Shown here piece after piece: positions 9,135 to 19,502 of a stretch of DNA of 39,057 nt (its first letter is position 1; each line of letters starts with the position of its first letter). The notes beneath the pieces were generated by a model. The model made no database searches. It saw only the letters and a list, made by a program, of their open reading frames with translations, and was not told where the DNA came from. Source of the stretch: Myxococcales bacterium (GTDB taxonomy: Bacteria; Myxococcota_A; Polyangia; Haliangiales; Haliangiaceae); NCBI GenBank assembly GCA_011526095.1, contig WYBA01000205.1, positions 1-39,057 of the forward strand, in the 5' to 3' direction. Both the position numbers and the translations under genes were made by a program.

Positions 9135-9741
9135 CGCGGCCGAGGGCCTGCGGGTCCGCGACCTCGTCGTCGAGCTCGGGTTCGTCACCCGCGCCGACGT
9201 CGAGCTGGCGCTCGAGGTCCAGGAGGAGCTGCACGAGCAGGGCGAGCACGCCCACCTGCTCGACGTGCTCGAGGATCTCGGCCTGATCGACGAGCGCCAG
9301 CACGACCAGGTCCTGCTCCACCAGGACATGCGGCTGGTGCTGGCGGAGATCCCCGGCGGGCGCCGCGATCACCGCCCCGAGCGGTGGATCGTCGCCGCGG
9401 TCGTGCCCGCCGCGCTGATCCCCTCGACGCTGGGCATCCTCGCCGCCGCCGCGGTGCTGGCGCTCGGCGCGGTGATCGCGGCCGGCAGCCCGCGCCGCTG
9501 GGTCGCGCTCGGCTGGCTCGCCGCGATCGGCGTCCCCGGCGTCCCGCCCGCCGCGGCCGCGGCGGCGGGCGCGACCGGCTCCGCCACCGGCTCGGCGCGT
9601 TCCCGCGCGACGGCGCTGCTGCGCGCGGCCGCGCTCACCGCGGCGCTCGCGCCGCTGCCGCTGCTGCCGGTCGCGCTCACGCCGCTGCACTACCTCGTCG
9701 CCGCCGCGGCCCTGGTCGCGGCGCTGCGGAGGTGGTCGTGA
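9124..9741 (+). CDS. Unknown membrane protein with MshEN-like N-terminal helices
   Basis: 205-aa protein of no family I can name. Residues about 8-75 are soluble, helical and acidic; the pattern LGFVTRADVELALEVQ...LLDVLEDLGLIDERQHDQVLLHQ resembles the tandem helix motif of MshEN/GspE N-terminal domains. Residues about 90-205 hold several hydrophobic spans separated by an Ala/Gly-rich linker. It occupies the place where rnfD/E-type membrane subunits usually sit. A highly diverged RnfE-like protein is possible, but I see no RnfE motif. ATG 9124 overlaps the rnfG stop by 11 bases and has a strong Shine-Dalgarno (GGGGAGGAGG ending about 7 bases upstream). The reading frame is certain; the function is not. 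Confidence 0.8.
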   Translation: MHDDAAEGLRVRDLVVELGFVTRADVELALEVQEELHEQGEHAHLLDVLEDLGLIDERQHDQVLLHQDMRLVLAEIPGGRRDHRPERWIVAAVVPAALIPSTLGILAAAAVLALGAVIAAGSPRRWVALGWLAAIGVPGVPPAAAAAAGATGSATGSARSRATALLRAAALTAALAPLPLLPVALTPLHYLVAAAALVAALRRWS

Positions 9742-10151
9742 TCGAGATCGCCGCGCTCGACGCGGTGTTCCTCGCCGCCGCGGTCACGCTCACCGCCGAC
9801 CGGCGCGGCGAGCTGCGGTGGGTCGCGCTCGTCCCGCTGCTCGCCGCCGTCGCGGCGCTCGCGCCCGCCGGCGCGTACGCGTACCTGGTGCCGCCCGTGG
9901 TCGCGCTGCTCGCCACGGCGCCGCCGGTGCGCGCGCCCGCGCCCGCGCTCGTGCTCGCCGCGCCGGCCTACGGCTCGCTCGTCGCCGCGGTCACCGCCGG
10001 CGCGGCCTACCTCGCCGCGATCTGGCTCGCCGACGGGCTCGACCGGCGGATCGAGCAGCGCGGCGTGTCGGCGTCGTGGCGCGGCGCGCCGGCGCGGCTG
10101 CTCGTGATCGCCGCGCTGTACGCCGCCCTGCAGCCGGTGGGGCACCTGTGA
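9738..10151 (+). CDS. Shortened RnfA/RnfE-like membrane protein
   Basis: 137-aa, almost wholly hydrophobic protein with about four spans. The last third aligns by eye with the end of RnfA/RsxA: APAYGSLVAAVTAGAAYLAA matches the SALYGFSAAVGF region, and GVSASWRGAPARLLVIAAL matches the VPAPFRGNAIALITAGL region. RnfA is about 193 aa, so the conserved N-terminal half, which carries the LGLCP cluster-binding motif in RnfA/RnfE, is missing or unrecognisable. GTG 9738 overlaps the preceding stop (GTGA), and the gene's own stop overlaps rnfD in the same way. An RnfA homologue is a moderate-confidence inference. If correct, the membrane [2Fe-2S] site between RnfA and RnfE cannot be built in the usual way. 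Confidence 0.7.
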   Translation: MIEIAALDAVFLAAAVTLTADRRGELRWVALVPLLAAVAALAPAGAYAYLVPPVVALLATAPPVRAPAPALVLAAPAYGSLVAAVTAGAAYLAAIWLADGLDRRIEQRGVSASWRGAPARLLVIAALYAALQPVGHL

Positions 10152-11086
10152 AGGGCCCGTTCCTGCGCTCGCCGCAGAGCACGCGCGGCCTGATGATCCA
10201 GGTCGTCGCCGCGGCGACGCCGGCGCTGATCGCCGCGGTCGTGCGGCTCGGCGCGCCCGCCGCGGCGGTGATCGTCTCGGCGATCGCCGGCGCGGTCGCG
10301 GTCGAGGCGCTGTACCACCGCCGCGGCCTCGCCGACGGCAGCGCGGTCGTGACCGGCGTGATCGTCGCGCTGCTCTTACCCGCGACCGCGCCGCCGTGGC
10401 TCGCCGCGGCCGGCGGGGCGATCGCGATCGGCCTGGGCAAGGCGCCGTGGGGCGGCCTGGGCAAGAACCCGTTCAACCCCGCGGCGCTCGCCCGCGGCGT
10501 GCTGATGGTCGTCGTCCCCGCGCACCTGTTCGCGCCGGCGTGGACATGGGACGCGGTCACCGCCGCGAGCCCGCTATCCAAGGAGATCGGCGCGACCGCG
10601 CCGGGCTGGCTCGCGCTGGCCCAGGGCGACGTGCCGGGCTGCCTCGGCCAGGCCGCCCCGTGGACGATCGTGCTCGGCGGCGTGGCGCTGGCGGCGATGC
10701 GCACGATCGACTGGCGCGTGCCCCTCGCCTACCTCGCGACCGTGGCGCTGCTCGCGGTGGTGCTGCCGGGCGGCGACCGCGTCGCGGCCCACGCGCCCTG
10801 GCTCGTCGGCGATCCGCTGGTGCACCTGCTCGGCGGCGGCACGCTCGTCGCCGCGTTCTTCCTGCTCACCGATCCCGTGACCGCGCCGATGACGCCCGGC
10901 GCACGCGTCGCGTTCGCCGCGATCGCCGGCGCGGCGACGATGGCCGTGCGCCACTACACGCCCTACCCCGACGGCGCCGCGCTCGCCGTGCTGCTCGCCA
11001 ACGCGCTGGCGCCCTGGCTCGACCGGCTCACGGTCGAGCGCCGCGTCACGCCGCGCGGTCGCCGCGCGCCGCGCGATCAGCGATGA
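10148..11086 (+). CDS. rnfD: RnfD-like membrane subunit
   Basis: 312-aa polytopic RnfD/NqrB-type protein, which in Rnf complexes carries a covalently bound FMN in the membrane. Signatures: LRSPQSTRGLMIQVV at the N-terminus, LGKNPFNPAALARG (about residues 104-117) and FFLLTDPVTAPMTPGARVAFA in the C-terminal half. The covalent-FMN motif, usually TGATPL, reads TAASPL here (residues 138-143), so Ser141 replaces the acceptor Thr. GTG 10148 overlaps the upstream stop (GTGA). This is the last gene of the operon; 66 bases follow before the next start. The Ser substitution may change or abolish flavinylation. Confidence 0.92.
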   Translation: MKGPFLRSPQSTRGLMIQVVAAATPALIAAVVRLGAPAAAVIVSAIAGAVAVEALYHRRGLADGSAVVTGVIVALLLPATAPPWLAAAGGAIAIGLGKAPWGGLGKNPFNPAALARGVLMVVVPAHLFAPAWTWDAVTAASPLSKEIGATAPGWLALAQGDVPGCLGQAAPWTIVLGGVALAAMRTIDWRVPLAYLATVALLAVVLPGGDRVAAHAPWLVGDPLVHLLGGGTLVAAFFLLTDPVTAPMTPGARVAFAAIAGAATMAVRHYTPYPDGAALAVLLANALAPWLDRLTVERRVTPRGRRAPRDQR

Positions 11087-11152
11087 GCCGGGTGTGTGCC
11101 GGCCCGGTCCTTGCTTCTCTGCCCTCCCAGCCACTTCACCCGAGAGCGCTCC

Positions 11153-12451
11153 ATGAACGCCCACCTCCCGCCAGGCGCCCCGTTCCCGGTCGACCGCGCC
11201 GACCCCGCCAGCCGGATCTACGACTGGAACGAGAAGGATCGCCGCGGTCCGGTGCTGCGCAAGCCCCCGGGGCTGCTCGACGAGACCCTGCGCGACGGCC
11301 TGCAGTCGCCCTCGGTCCGCGATCCGTGTCTGGATGACAAGCTCGCCCTTGTCACTTTGATGGCAAGCCTGGGGATCGACGCGGTCGATCTCGGGCTGCC
11401 CGGCGCCGGCCCACGGGCCCGCCACGACGTCGAGCGCCTGCTCCAGCTGATCGTCACCGACCGCCTGGCGATCCGGCCCAACTGCGCCGCGCGCACGGTC
11501 CTGGCCGACATCACGCCGATCATCGACCTGTCCCAGCGGGCCGGCCTGCCGATCGAGGTCACGGTGTTCATCGGATCGAGCCCGATCCGGTCGTGGGCCG
11601 AGGGCTGGGACCTCGACGTCCTCACCCAGCGCACGCGCGCGGCGATCGAGGCGATCGTCGCCGCCGGGCTGCCGGCGTCGTTCGTCACCGAGGACACGAC
11701 CCGCAGCCACCCCGCCGCGCTCGATGCGCTGTTCCGCACCGCGATCGACGCCGGCGCGACGCGGCTGGTGCTGTGCGACACCTGCGGCCACGCCACGCCC
11801 GACGGGGTGCGCAACCTGCTGTGGTTCACGCGGGGCCTGTTGCGCGCGCTCGACGTCGAGGATCGCGTCGCGCTCGACTGGCACGGCCACAACGACCGCG
11901 GCCACGCGCTGACCAACGCGCTGTTCGCGCTCGAGTGGGGCGTCGACCGCGTCCACGGCTGCGGCCTGGGGATCGGCGAGCGCGTCGGCAACACGCCGAT
12001 GGACCTCCTGCTGCTCAACCTCTACCTGCTGCGCCTGCTCGATCCGGCGCGCCACGACATGACCCAGCTCTACCCCTACGTGCTCAAGGTCAGCGCCGCG
12101 ACCGGCGTCGACATCCCGCCGGCCTACCCGCTCGCCGGGCGCGACGCGTTCCGCACCGCCACCGGCGTCCACGCCGCCGCGGTGATCAAGGCCGAGCAGA
12201 AGGGCGATCCGGACCTGGCCGACCGCGTCTACAGCGCGGTGCCGGCGCGCGTGTTCGGCCGCGCCCAGCAGATCGAGATCGGCCACTACAGCGGCCGCTC
12301 GAACGTCGTCCACTGGCTGCGGGCCCACGGCCTGCCCGCCGACGACGCCACCGTGGCGCGGCTGCTCGACCACGCCAAGCAGCAGGACCACACGCTGGAC
12401 GAGGACGAGATCCTCGCGGTGCTGCGCGCGCCGCGCGCGGAGGCGCCGTGA
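11153..12451 (+). CDS. LeuA/homocitrate synthase-like DRE-TIM metallolyase
   Basis: 432-aa enzyme of the 2-isopropylmalate synthase/homocitrate synthase/HMG-CoA lyase superfamily, which condenses acetyl-CoA with 2-oxoacids or cleaves related thioesters using a divalent metal. Catalytic motifs: DETLRDGLQSPS (residues 43-54), the metal-binding HGHND in DWHGHNDRGHA (about residues 243-253) and TGVHAAAV. The LeuA-type second subdomain is present, but the C-terminal leucine-sensing regulatory domain is absent, and 432 aa is short for a feedback-regulated LeuA (about 510). ATG 11153 has a weak GAGAG upstream; an upstream in-frame start at 11096 would add a tail unlike the family. Exact substrate unresolved. 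It overlaps the next gene (GTGA). Confidence 0.82.
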   Translation: MNAHLPPGAPFPVDRADPASRIYDWNEKDRRGPVLRKPPGLLDETLRDGLQSPSVRDPCLDDKLALVTLMASLGIDAVDLGLPGAGPRARHDVERLLQLIVTDRLAIRPNCAARTVLADITPIIDLSQRAGLPIEVTVFIGSSPIRSWAEGWDLDVLTQRTRAAIEAIVAAGLPASFVTEDTTRSHPAALDALFRTAIDAGATRLVLCDTCGHATPDGVRNLLWFTRGLLRALDVEDRVALDWHGHNDRGHALTNALFALEWGVDRVHGCGLGIGERVGNTPMDLLLLNLYLLRLLDPARHDMTQLYPYVLKVSAATGVDIPPAYPLAGRDAFRTATGVHAAAVIKAEQKGDPDLADRVYSAVPARVFGRAQQIEIGHYSGRSNVVHWLRAHGLPADDATVARLLDHAKQQDHTLDEDEILAVLRAPRAEAP

Positions 12452-13008
12452 CCGCCGGGGCGTGGGCGCTGATCGTGTGCCCGCCCGGGCAGCCCAAGAC
12501 CAGCGCGGCGTTCGACGTCGCCGCCGCGCTCGCCGCGCGCGGGCTGCGCGTCGCGGGGTTCGCGCAGCGCCGCCTGCCCGACGCGCCGCGCCGCTACGAG
12601 CTGTGCTGCCTCGCCGCCGACGAGCCGCCGGTGCCGCTGGGCCGCCGCGGCGGCACGCCGGGCCCGGGCGAGGAGCCGTTCTGCAACTGCGTGTTCAAGC
12701 CCGACGCGTTCGTCGAGGCGCGCGCGTGGCTGGCGCGCGACCTGCCCGGCTGCGACGTCGTCGTGCTCGACGAGCTGTCCCGGCTCGAGGCGACCGGCGG
12801 CGGCCACGCCAAGGCCGCGCTCGTCGCGGTCGCGCGCGCGCCGCTGACCGTGCTGTCGATCCGCGGCGATCGGCTGAGCGCGGTGATGGACCGGCTGTCG
12901 CTGGGCGACCCGGTCGCCGTGCTCGAGCAGGGCGACGCGCTCGAGCCGTTCGTCGCCGCGGTCGCGGACGCGGCGCTCGCCGCCCACAAGGCCGGCCCGC
13001 GGCGCTGA
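12448..13008 (+). CDS. DUF2478/THEP1-like nucleotide-binding protein
   Basis: 186-aa soluble protein. It begins ALIVCPPGQPKTSAAFDVAAAL, then has RVAGFAQRR, a Walker-B-like strand DVVVLDELSRLEA (about residues 106-118) and LSIRGDRLSAVMDRL. The layout resembles DUF2478/THEP1-type NTPases, which often lie near molybdenum and molybdoenzyme genes. The P-loop is degenerate: GQPKTS lacks the full GxxxxGK[ST] spacing, so nucleotide binding may be altered. GTG 12448 overlaps the LeuA-like stop. It is convergent with the molybdoenzyme operon, 30 bases away. The family call is by eye; a role in supplying the molybdoenzyme is inference. Confidence 0.65.
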   Translation: MTAGAWALIVCPPGQPKTSAAFDVAAALAARGLRVAGFAQRRLPDAPRRYELCCLAADEPPVPLGRRGGTPGPGEEPFCNCVFKPDAFVEARAWLARDLPGCDVVVLDELSRLEATGGGHAKAALVAVARAPLTVLSIRGDRLSAVMDRLSLGDPVAVLEQGDALEPFVAAVADAALAAHKAGPRR

Positions 13009-13038
13009 GGCGCGCCGCGCGAGCCGACCGCGGGCGGA

Positions 13039-13791
13039 TCAGTCGACGACGGGCAGCTTGACCTTGGTGCCGCACTCGACGTCGTCCGGCTCGCGCTCGC
13101 CGGCGAAGTAGTCGAGCGGCGCGGGGACGACGCCGAGCCTCGCGCACTCGGCGTCGACCAGCGCGGCGCACCAGGCCAGCGCGTCGCGATAGGCCGGATC
13201 GTCCTGGACCGACGGCTGCGCCGCGATCACCGCGACGAACCGACCGAGGTGATCGGCGAGGAACGAGCGGCGCGCGCTGCGCACGATCTCGCCGCCCTCG
13301 GCGTCGCCGGACTCGGCCAGCAGGTGCTGCTTGAGCAGCAGCACCGCGTAGAACTCGAGCTCGACCGCGACGTGGTCGTAGAGCTCGTGCTGGCCGTCGG
13401 AGTCGAGCGCGAGCCCGAACGCCCGGTAGAACCCGGACAGATCGGCGAGGTCATGGCCCTTCGACAGGCCGCGCATCCGCCCGTGCTCGGTCTCGTAGAG
13501 CGAGACGCGGCCCGCGGCCCCCGCGCCCCAGTCGAACAGCTGGATGTAGCGCCGTTGCAGCGCCACGATGCCGCCCCCTGCCTCGCGCGCCATCGCGGCG
13601 AGCGCCGCGTGATCGCGCGCCAGCGGCGTGGCCAGCATCGACGCCAGCTCCTCGCCGGGGTAGCCAGCGGCGAGCGAGGCGATCATGAACTGCCGCGACC
13701 GCTCCACCACGTCCCCGTCGTCGGGGACATCCCCGACGCCGGCGACCTCGTGACTTCTGATGATCGTGCTCACCGTGTCGCCGGCGACCAT
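13039..13791 (-). CDS. TorD/NarJ-family molybdoenzyme assembly chaperone
   Basis: 250-aa all-helical chaperone that would bind the alpha subunit's twin-arginine leader and assist Mo-cofactor insertion in the cytoplasm. The diagnostic stretch is VSLYETEHGRMRGLSKGHDLADLSGFYRAFGLAL (here split: VSLYETEHGR, then LADLSGFYRAFGL), the YETE...ELAD..GFYRAFG pattern of TorD/DmsD/NarJ proteins. ATG at 13791 shares one base with the gamma-subunit stop (TGATG). This is a better start than the longer open frame from 13968, whose extra N-terminus is out-of-frame read-through of the gamma gene. It is the last gene of the molybdoenzyme operon, matching the A-B-C-D order of ethylbenzene dehydrogenase-type operons. 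Confidence 0.9.
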   Translation of the reverse strand: MVAGDTVSTIIRSHEVAGVGDVPDDGDVVERSRQFMIASLAAGYPGEELASMLATPLARDHAALAAMAREAGGGIVALQRRYIQLFDWGAGAAGRVSLYETEHGRMRGLSKGHDLADLSGFYRAFGLALDSDGQHELYDHVAVELEFYAVLLLKQHLLAESGDAEGGEIVRSARRSFLADHLGRFVAVIAAQPSVQDDPAYRDALAWCAALVDAECARLGVVPAPLDYFAGEREPDDVECGTKVKLPVVD

Positions 13792-14729
13792 CACAGCACC
13801 TTCGTCGGGAGCCAGGACATCATGATGCTCTTGCGCGAGCCGACCTCCTCCTCGCCGCCCTGCCACACCGCGAACGCCACCCCGGTCTCCGCGCCCGCCT
13901 TCAGGACCGAGCCCCCCTCGACCGCGAGCGGCCGCGTGATCACCAGCGTCCACCACCCGTCCTTCCACGTCCCCTTGGCGGCGCCGCTGTGGCCCGCCTG
14001 CACCGCCGAGGTAGAGATCCCCTCGGCGATGATCTCGTCGACGCCGGTCTTCTCGTACGACTGCGGGTTACCCTCGGCGCGCCCTGGCGAGAACTGCTCC
14101 TGCTGCTCCGGCGTCCCGCCCTTGGCCTCCTTGAACTCCATCGGGTACATGTCGATCGACATGTGCGGGTAGAGCTGCGCCATCGTCGGCTTGCCCTGCT
14201 CGGCGTCGCGTTGGTACTGGGCGCGCCAGTGGAAGATGTGCACCGGCTGATCCGGCGCGCCCATCATCACCGGCGTCGTCGCGACGTCCTTGACCGCGAA
14301 CTGGATCGCCGCCGCGTCGGAGTATTGCCCCAGGCGGCCGGCCTCGCTCTTGTCGCGATCGGGCCAGCTGAGGCGGAACGCGATGTACTTGCCGTCGTGC
14401 GCCGCGGCCACCTCGATCGCCTCGGTCATCGTCTTGGCCGACCGGGGCGTGACCATGGCCTGCGCGGTGAGCGCGACCTGGCCCGCCGGCACCTCGGCCC
14501 AGTAGGGCGCCTCGGGATCCGGCTTCGACAGATCGCCGCTGACCGCGCGAACCTCGAGCGCGGAGATCGGCGGGGCCGGCGTCCGCGCCGGCGTCGGCGG
14601 GGTGCCCGCGGGCTTGCTGTCGCCCTTGCACGCGGCGAGCAGCGCGCCGCTCGCGCAGGTCCAGAGCGCCGCGCGGCGCAGCGCGCCAGACCGCGACGGG
14701 TTCCTCGGTGAGTGGAGCACGTGGTTCAT
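13791..14729 (-). CDS. Haem-b gamma subunit of type II DMSO reductase-family enzyme (EB_dh-like lipoprotein)
   Basis: 312-aa lipoprotein (lipobox LAAC, Cys34) related to the ethylbenzene dehydrogenase/selenate reductase/dimethylsulfide dehydrogenase gamma subunits, which bind one haem b and pass electrons between the Fe-S beta subunit and periplasmic cytochromes. Supporting segments: the strand pair with HDGKYIAFRLSWPDRDK, the YSDAAAIQFAV region, HIFHWRAQYQRD and the C-terminal WKDGWWTLVITRPL. Family axial ligands are Met and Lys; I cannot assign them confidently here. The start at 14729 has GAGAAGG six bases upstream. The lipid anchor would tether the alpha-beta dimer to a membrane, unlike most soluble homologues. 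A tandem-repeat array separates it from the beta gene. Confidence 0.88.
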   Translation of the reverse strand: MNHVLHSPRNPSRSGALRRAALWTCASGALLAACKGDSKPAGTPPTPARTPAPPISALEVRAVSGDLSKPDPEAPYWAEVPAGQVALTAQAMVTPRSAKTMTEAIEVAAAHDGKYIAFRLSWPDRDKSEAGRLGQYSDAAAIQFAVKDVATTPVMMGAPDQPVHIFHWRAQYQRDAEQGKPTMAQLYPHMSIDMYPMEFKEAKGGTPEQQEQFSPGRAEGNPQSYEKTGVDEIIAEGISTSAVQAGHSGAAKGTWKDGWWTLVITRPLAVEGGSVLKAGAETGVAFAVWQGGEEEVGSRKSIMMSWLPTKVL

Positions 14730-14741
14730 GGCCTTCTCTCG

Positions 14742-14876
14742 GGGCGTTCAGGGCGTTCAGGGCGTTCAGGGCGTTCAGGGCGTTCAGGGCGTTCAGGGCG
14801 TTCAGGGCGTGTTGTGGCGTTCAGGGCGTGTTGTGGCGTTCAGGGCGTGTTGTGGCGTTCAGGGCGTGTTGTGGCG
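14742..14876. repeat. Compound tandem repeat: 7 x 9 bp then 3.8 x 19 bp
   Basis: Seven perfect head-to-tail copies of GGGCGTTCA (14742-14804), then three perfect copies of a 19-bp unit GGGCGTGTTGTGGCGTTCA (14805-14823, 14824-14842, 14843-14861) and a partial fourth (14862-14876). The 19-mer is the 9-mer with a 10-base insertion, so the array grew in two stages. It fills most of the gap between the beta and gamma genes. It also runs into the beta gene: the beta stop (14859-14861) and last codons lie within the array. There are no spacers, so it is not a CRISPR array. Copy number may vary between strains. Confidence 0.97.
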
Positions 14877-15995
14877 GGAGGCGCCGAGCTTGGCGTCGAA
14901 CGGCGCGCGGACGATGACGTCCTCGGTGACCGGGACCCGGACGATCTCCGCGCCGGCCTCGTCGTAGCCGTAGGCCATGCCCTTCTTGACGTCGAAGCGG
15001 TGCATGATCCGATCGGTGCTGCCGATCAGGCACAGCAGGCCGCTGGCGCGCGGATCCTCCGGCAGCTTGCGGTAGGCCTCGATCGCGTCCTCGACCCGCG
15101 GCCCGAACATCTGGCGCAGGTAGTCGCGGTCGGCGTGGATCGGCGGGATGTAGTAGATGTTCGGCTCGAGCCCGAGCTGCGGGTAGTACGGCAGCGCGAG
15201 GCCCTTCTCGTGGACGAGGTAGTCGATCGGGTTGTCGGCGCGCGCCTTCGCCGGCGGGTTGATGAACCCCATCACGCGGATCTTGCCGATGCAGTTCACG
15301 ACGCACTGCGGCTGGATCCCCTGCTCGACCGCGGGGTAGCAGCCGATGCACTTCTCGCTCGTCCGCGTGTGCGGGTTGTACATCGACTTCTTGTAGGGGC
15401 AGGCGCGCACGCACTCGCCGTAGCCCTTGCAGCGCGACTGATCGATCAGGACGATGCCGTCCTCCTCGCGCTTGTAGATCGCCTTGCGCGGGCACGCGGC
15501 GAGGCACGCCGGGTACGTGCAGTGCGCGCACGTCCGCGGCAGGTAGAAGAACCACTGGTCGTGCGGCAGCGACGCCTGGTGCATGCCGCCGTCGACCGTC
15601 CCGCCGCCGCAGTCGTCCTCCCCGATGTTGGGGTACATCCAGTCCTCGTCGACCGGCGCGTAGTGCAGCACGCGCTCGTTCTCCGGCGCGGCCTCGACCA
15701 GCGTCTTGCCCAGGTACTCGCCGTTGGCGCCCCAGTCCTGGCGGCCGAGCTGCTCGAGGATCCGCAGATCCCACGCCAGGGGATACCCGCCCCACGGCTT
15801 GGTCTCGACGTTGTTCCAGAACATGTACTCCTGGCCCTTGCCGCTGGTCCAGGTCGTCTTGCACGCCAGCGTGCACGTCTGGCACGCGATGCACTTGTTG
15901 AGGTCGAAGATGATCGACCACTGCCGCGCCGGGCGGTGGCCGTCGTAGGGGTACTCGCAGTCGCGACCGATCTGCCAGTTGGAGACCTTGGGCAT
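14859..15995 (-). CDS. Iron-sulfur beta subunit (NarH/EbdB/SerB-like)
   Basis: 378-aa electron-transfer subunit with four Fe-S motifs: C35xxC38xxC41xxxC45 (CIACQTCTLAC), C156xxC159x4C164xxxC168, C189xxYxxC195xxxC199 and C216xxC219...C231xxxC235. Tyr192 takes the place of a Cys in the third set, as Trp does in NarH, which suggests one [3Fe-4S] and three [4Fe-4S] clusters. The stretch FWNNVETKPWGGYP is typical of NarH-type subunits. There is no leader; it would be exported with the Tat-dependent alpha subunit. ATG 15995 has GAGG about 7 bases upstream, and the gap to the alpha stop is 9 bases. The last residues (RHNTP) are encoded by the tandem repeat, so the C-terminus may vary with repeat changes. 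Confidence 0.94.
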   Translation of the reverse strand: MPKVSNWQIGRDCEYPYDGHRPARQWSIIFDLNKCIACQTCTLACKTTWTSGKGQEYMFWNNVETKPWGGYPLAWDLRILEQLGRQDWGANGEYLGKTLVEAAPENERVLHYAPVDEDWMYPNIGEDDCGGGTVDGGMHQASLPHDQWFFYLPRTCAHCTYPACLAACPRKAIYKREEDGIVLIDQSRCKGYGECVRACPYKKSMYNPHTRTSEKCIGCYPAVEQGIQPQCVVNCIGKIRVMGFINPPAKARADNPIDYLVHEKGLALPYYPQLGLEPNIYYIPPIHADRDYLRQMFGPRVEDAIEAYRKLPEDPRASGLLCLIGSTDRIMHRFDVKKGMAYGYDEAGAEIVRVPVTEDVIVRAPFDAKLGASRHNTP

Positions 15996-16004
15996 GGTGG
16001 ACCT

Positions 16005-19478
<3,474 letters not shown>

Positions 19479-19502
19479 GCAGTGCTCCTGAGCGGGCGTG
19501 GG

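Noticed and set aside
14742..14876. Possible CRISPR array
   Set aside because: The units are directly adjacent without spacers and far too short; no cas genes are present.
14708..14917. Repetitive peptides (GRS, AFR or GVQ repeats) encoded on the + strand
   Set aside because: All three + frames are open only because the 9-bp repeat lacks + strand stops; there is no start context or domain.
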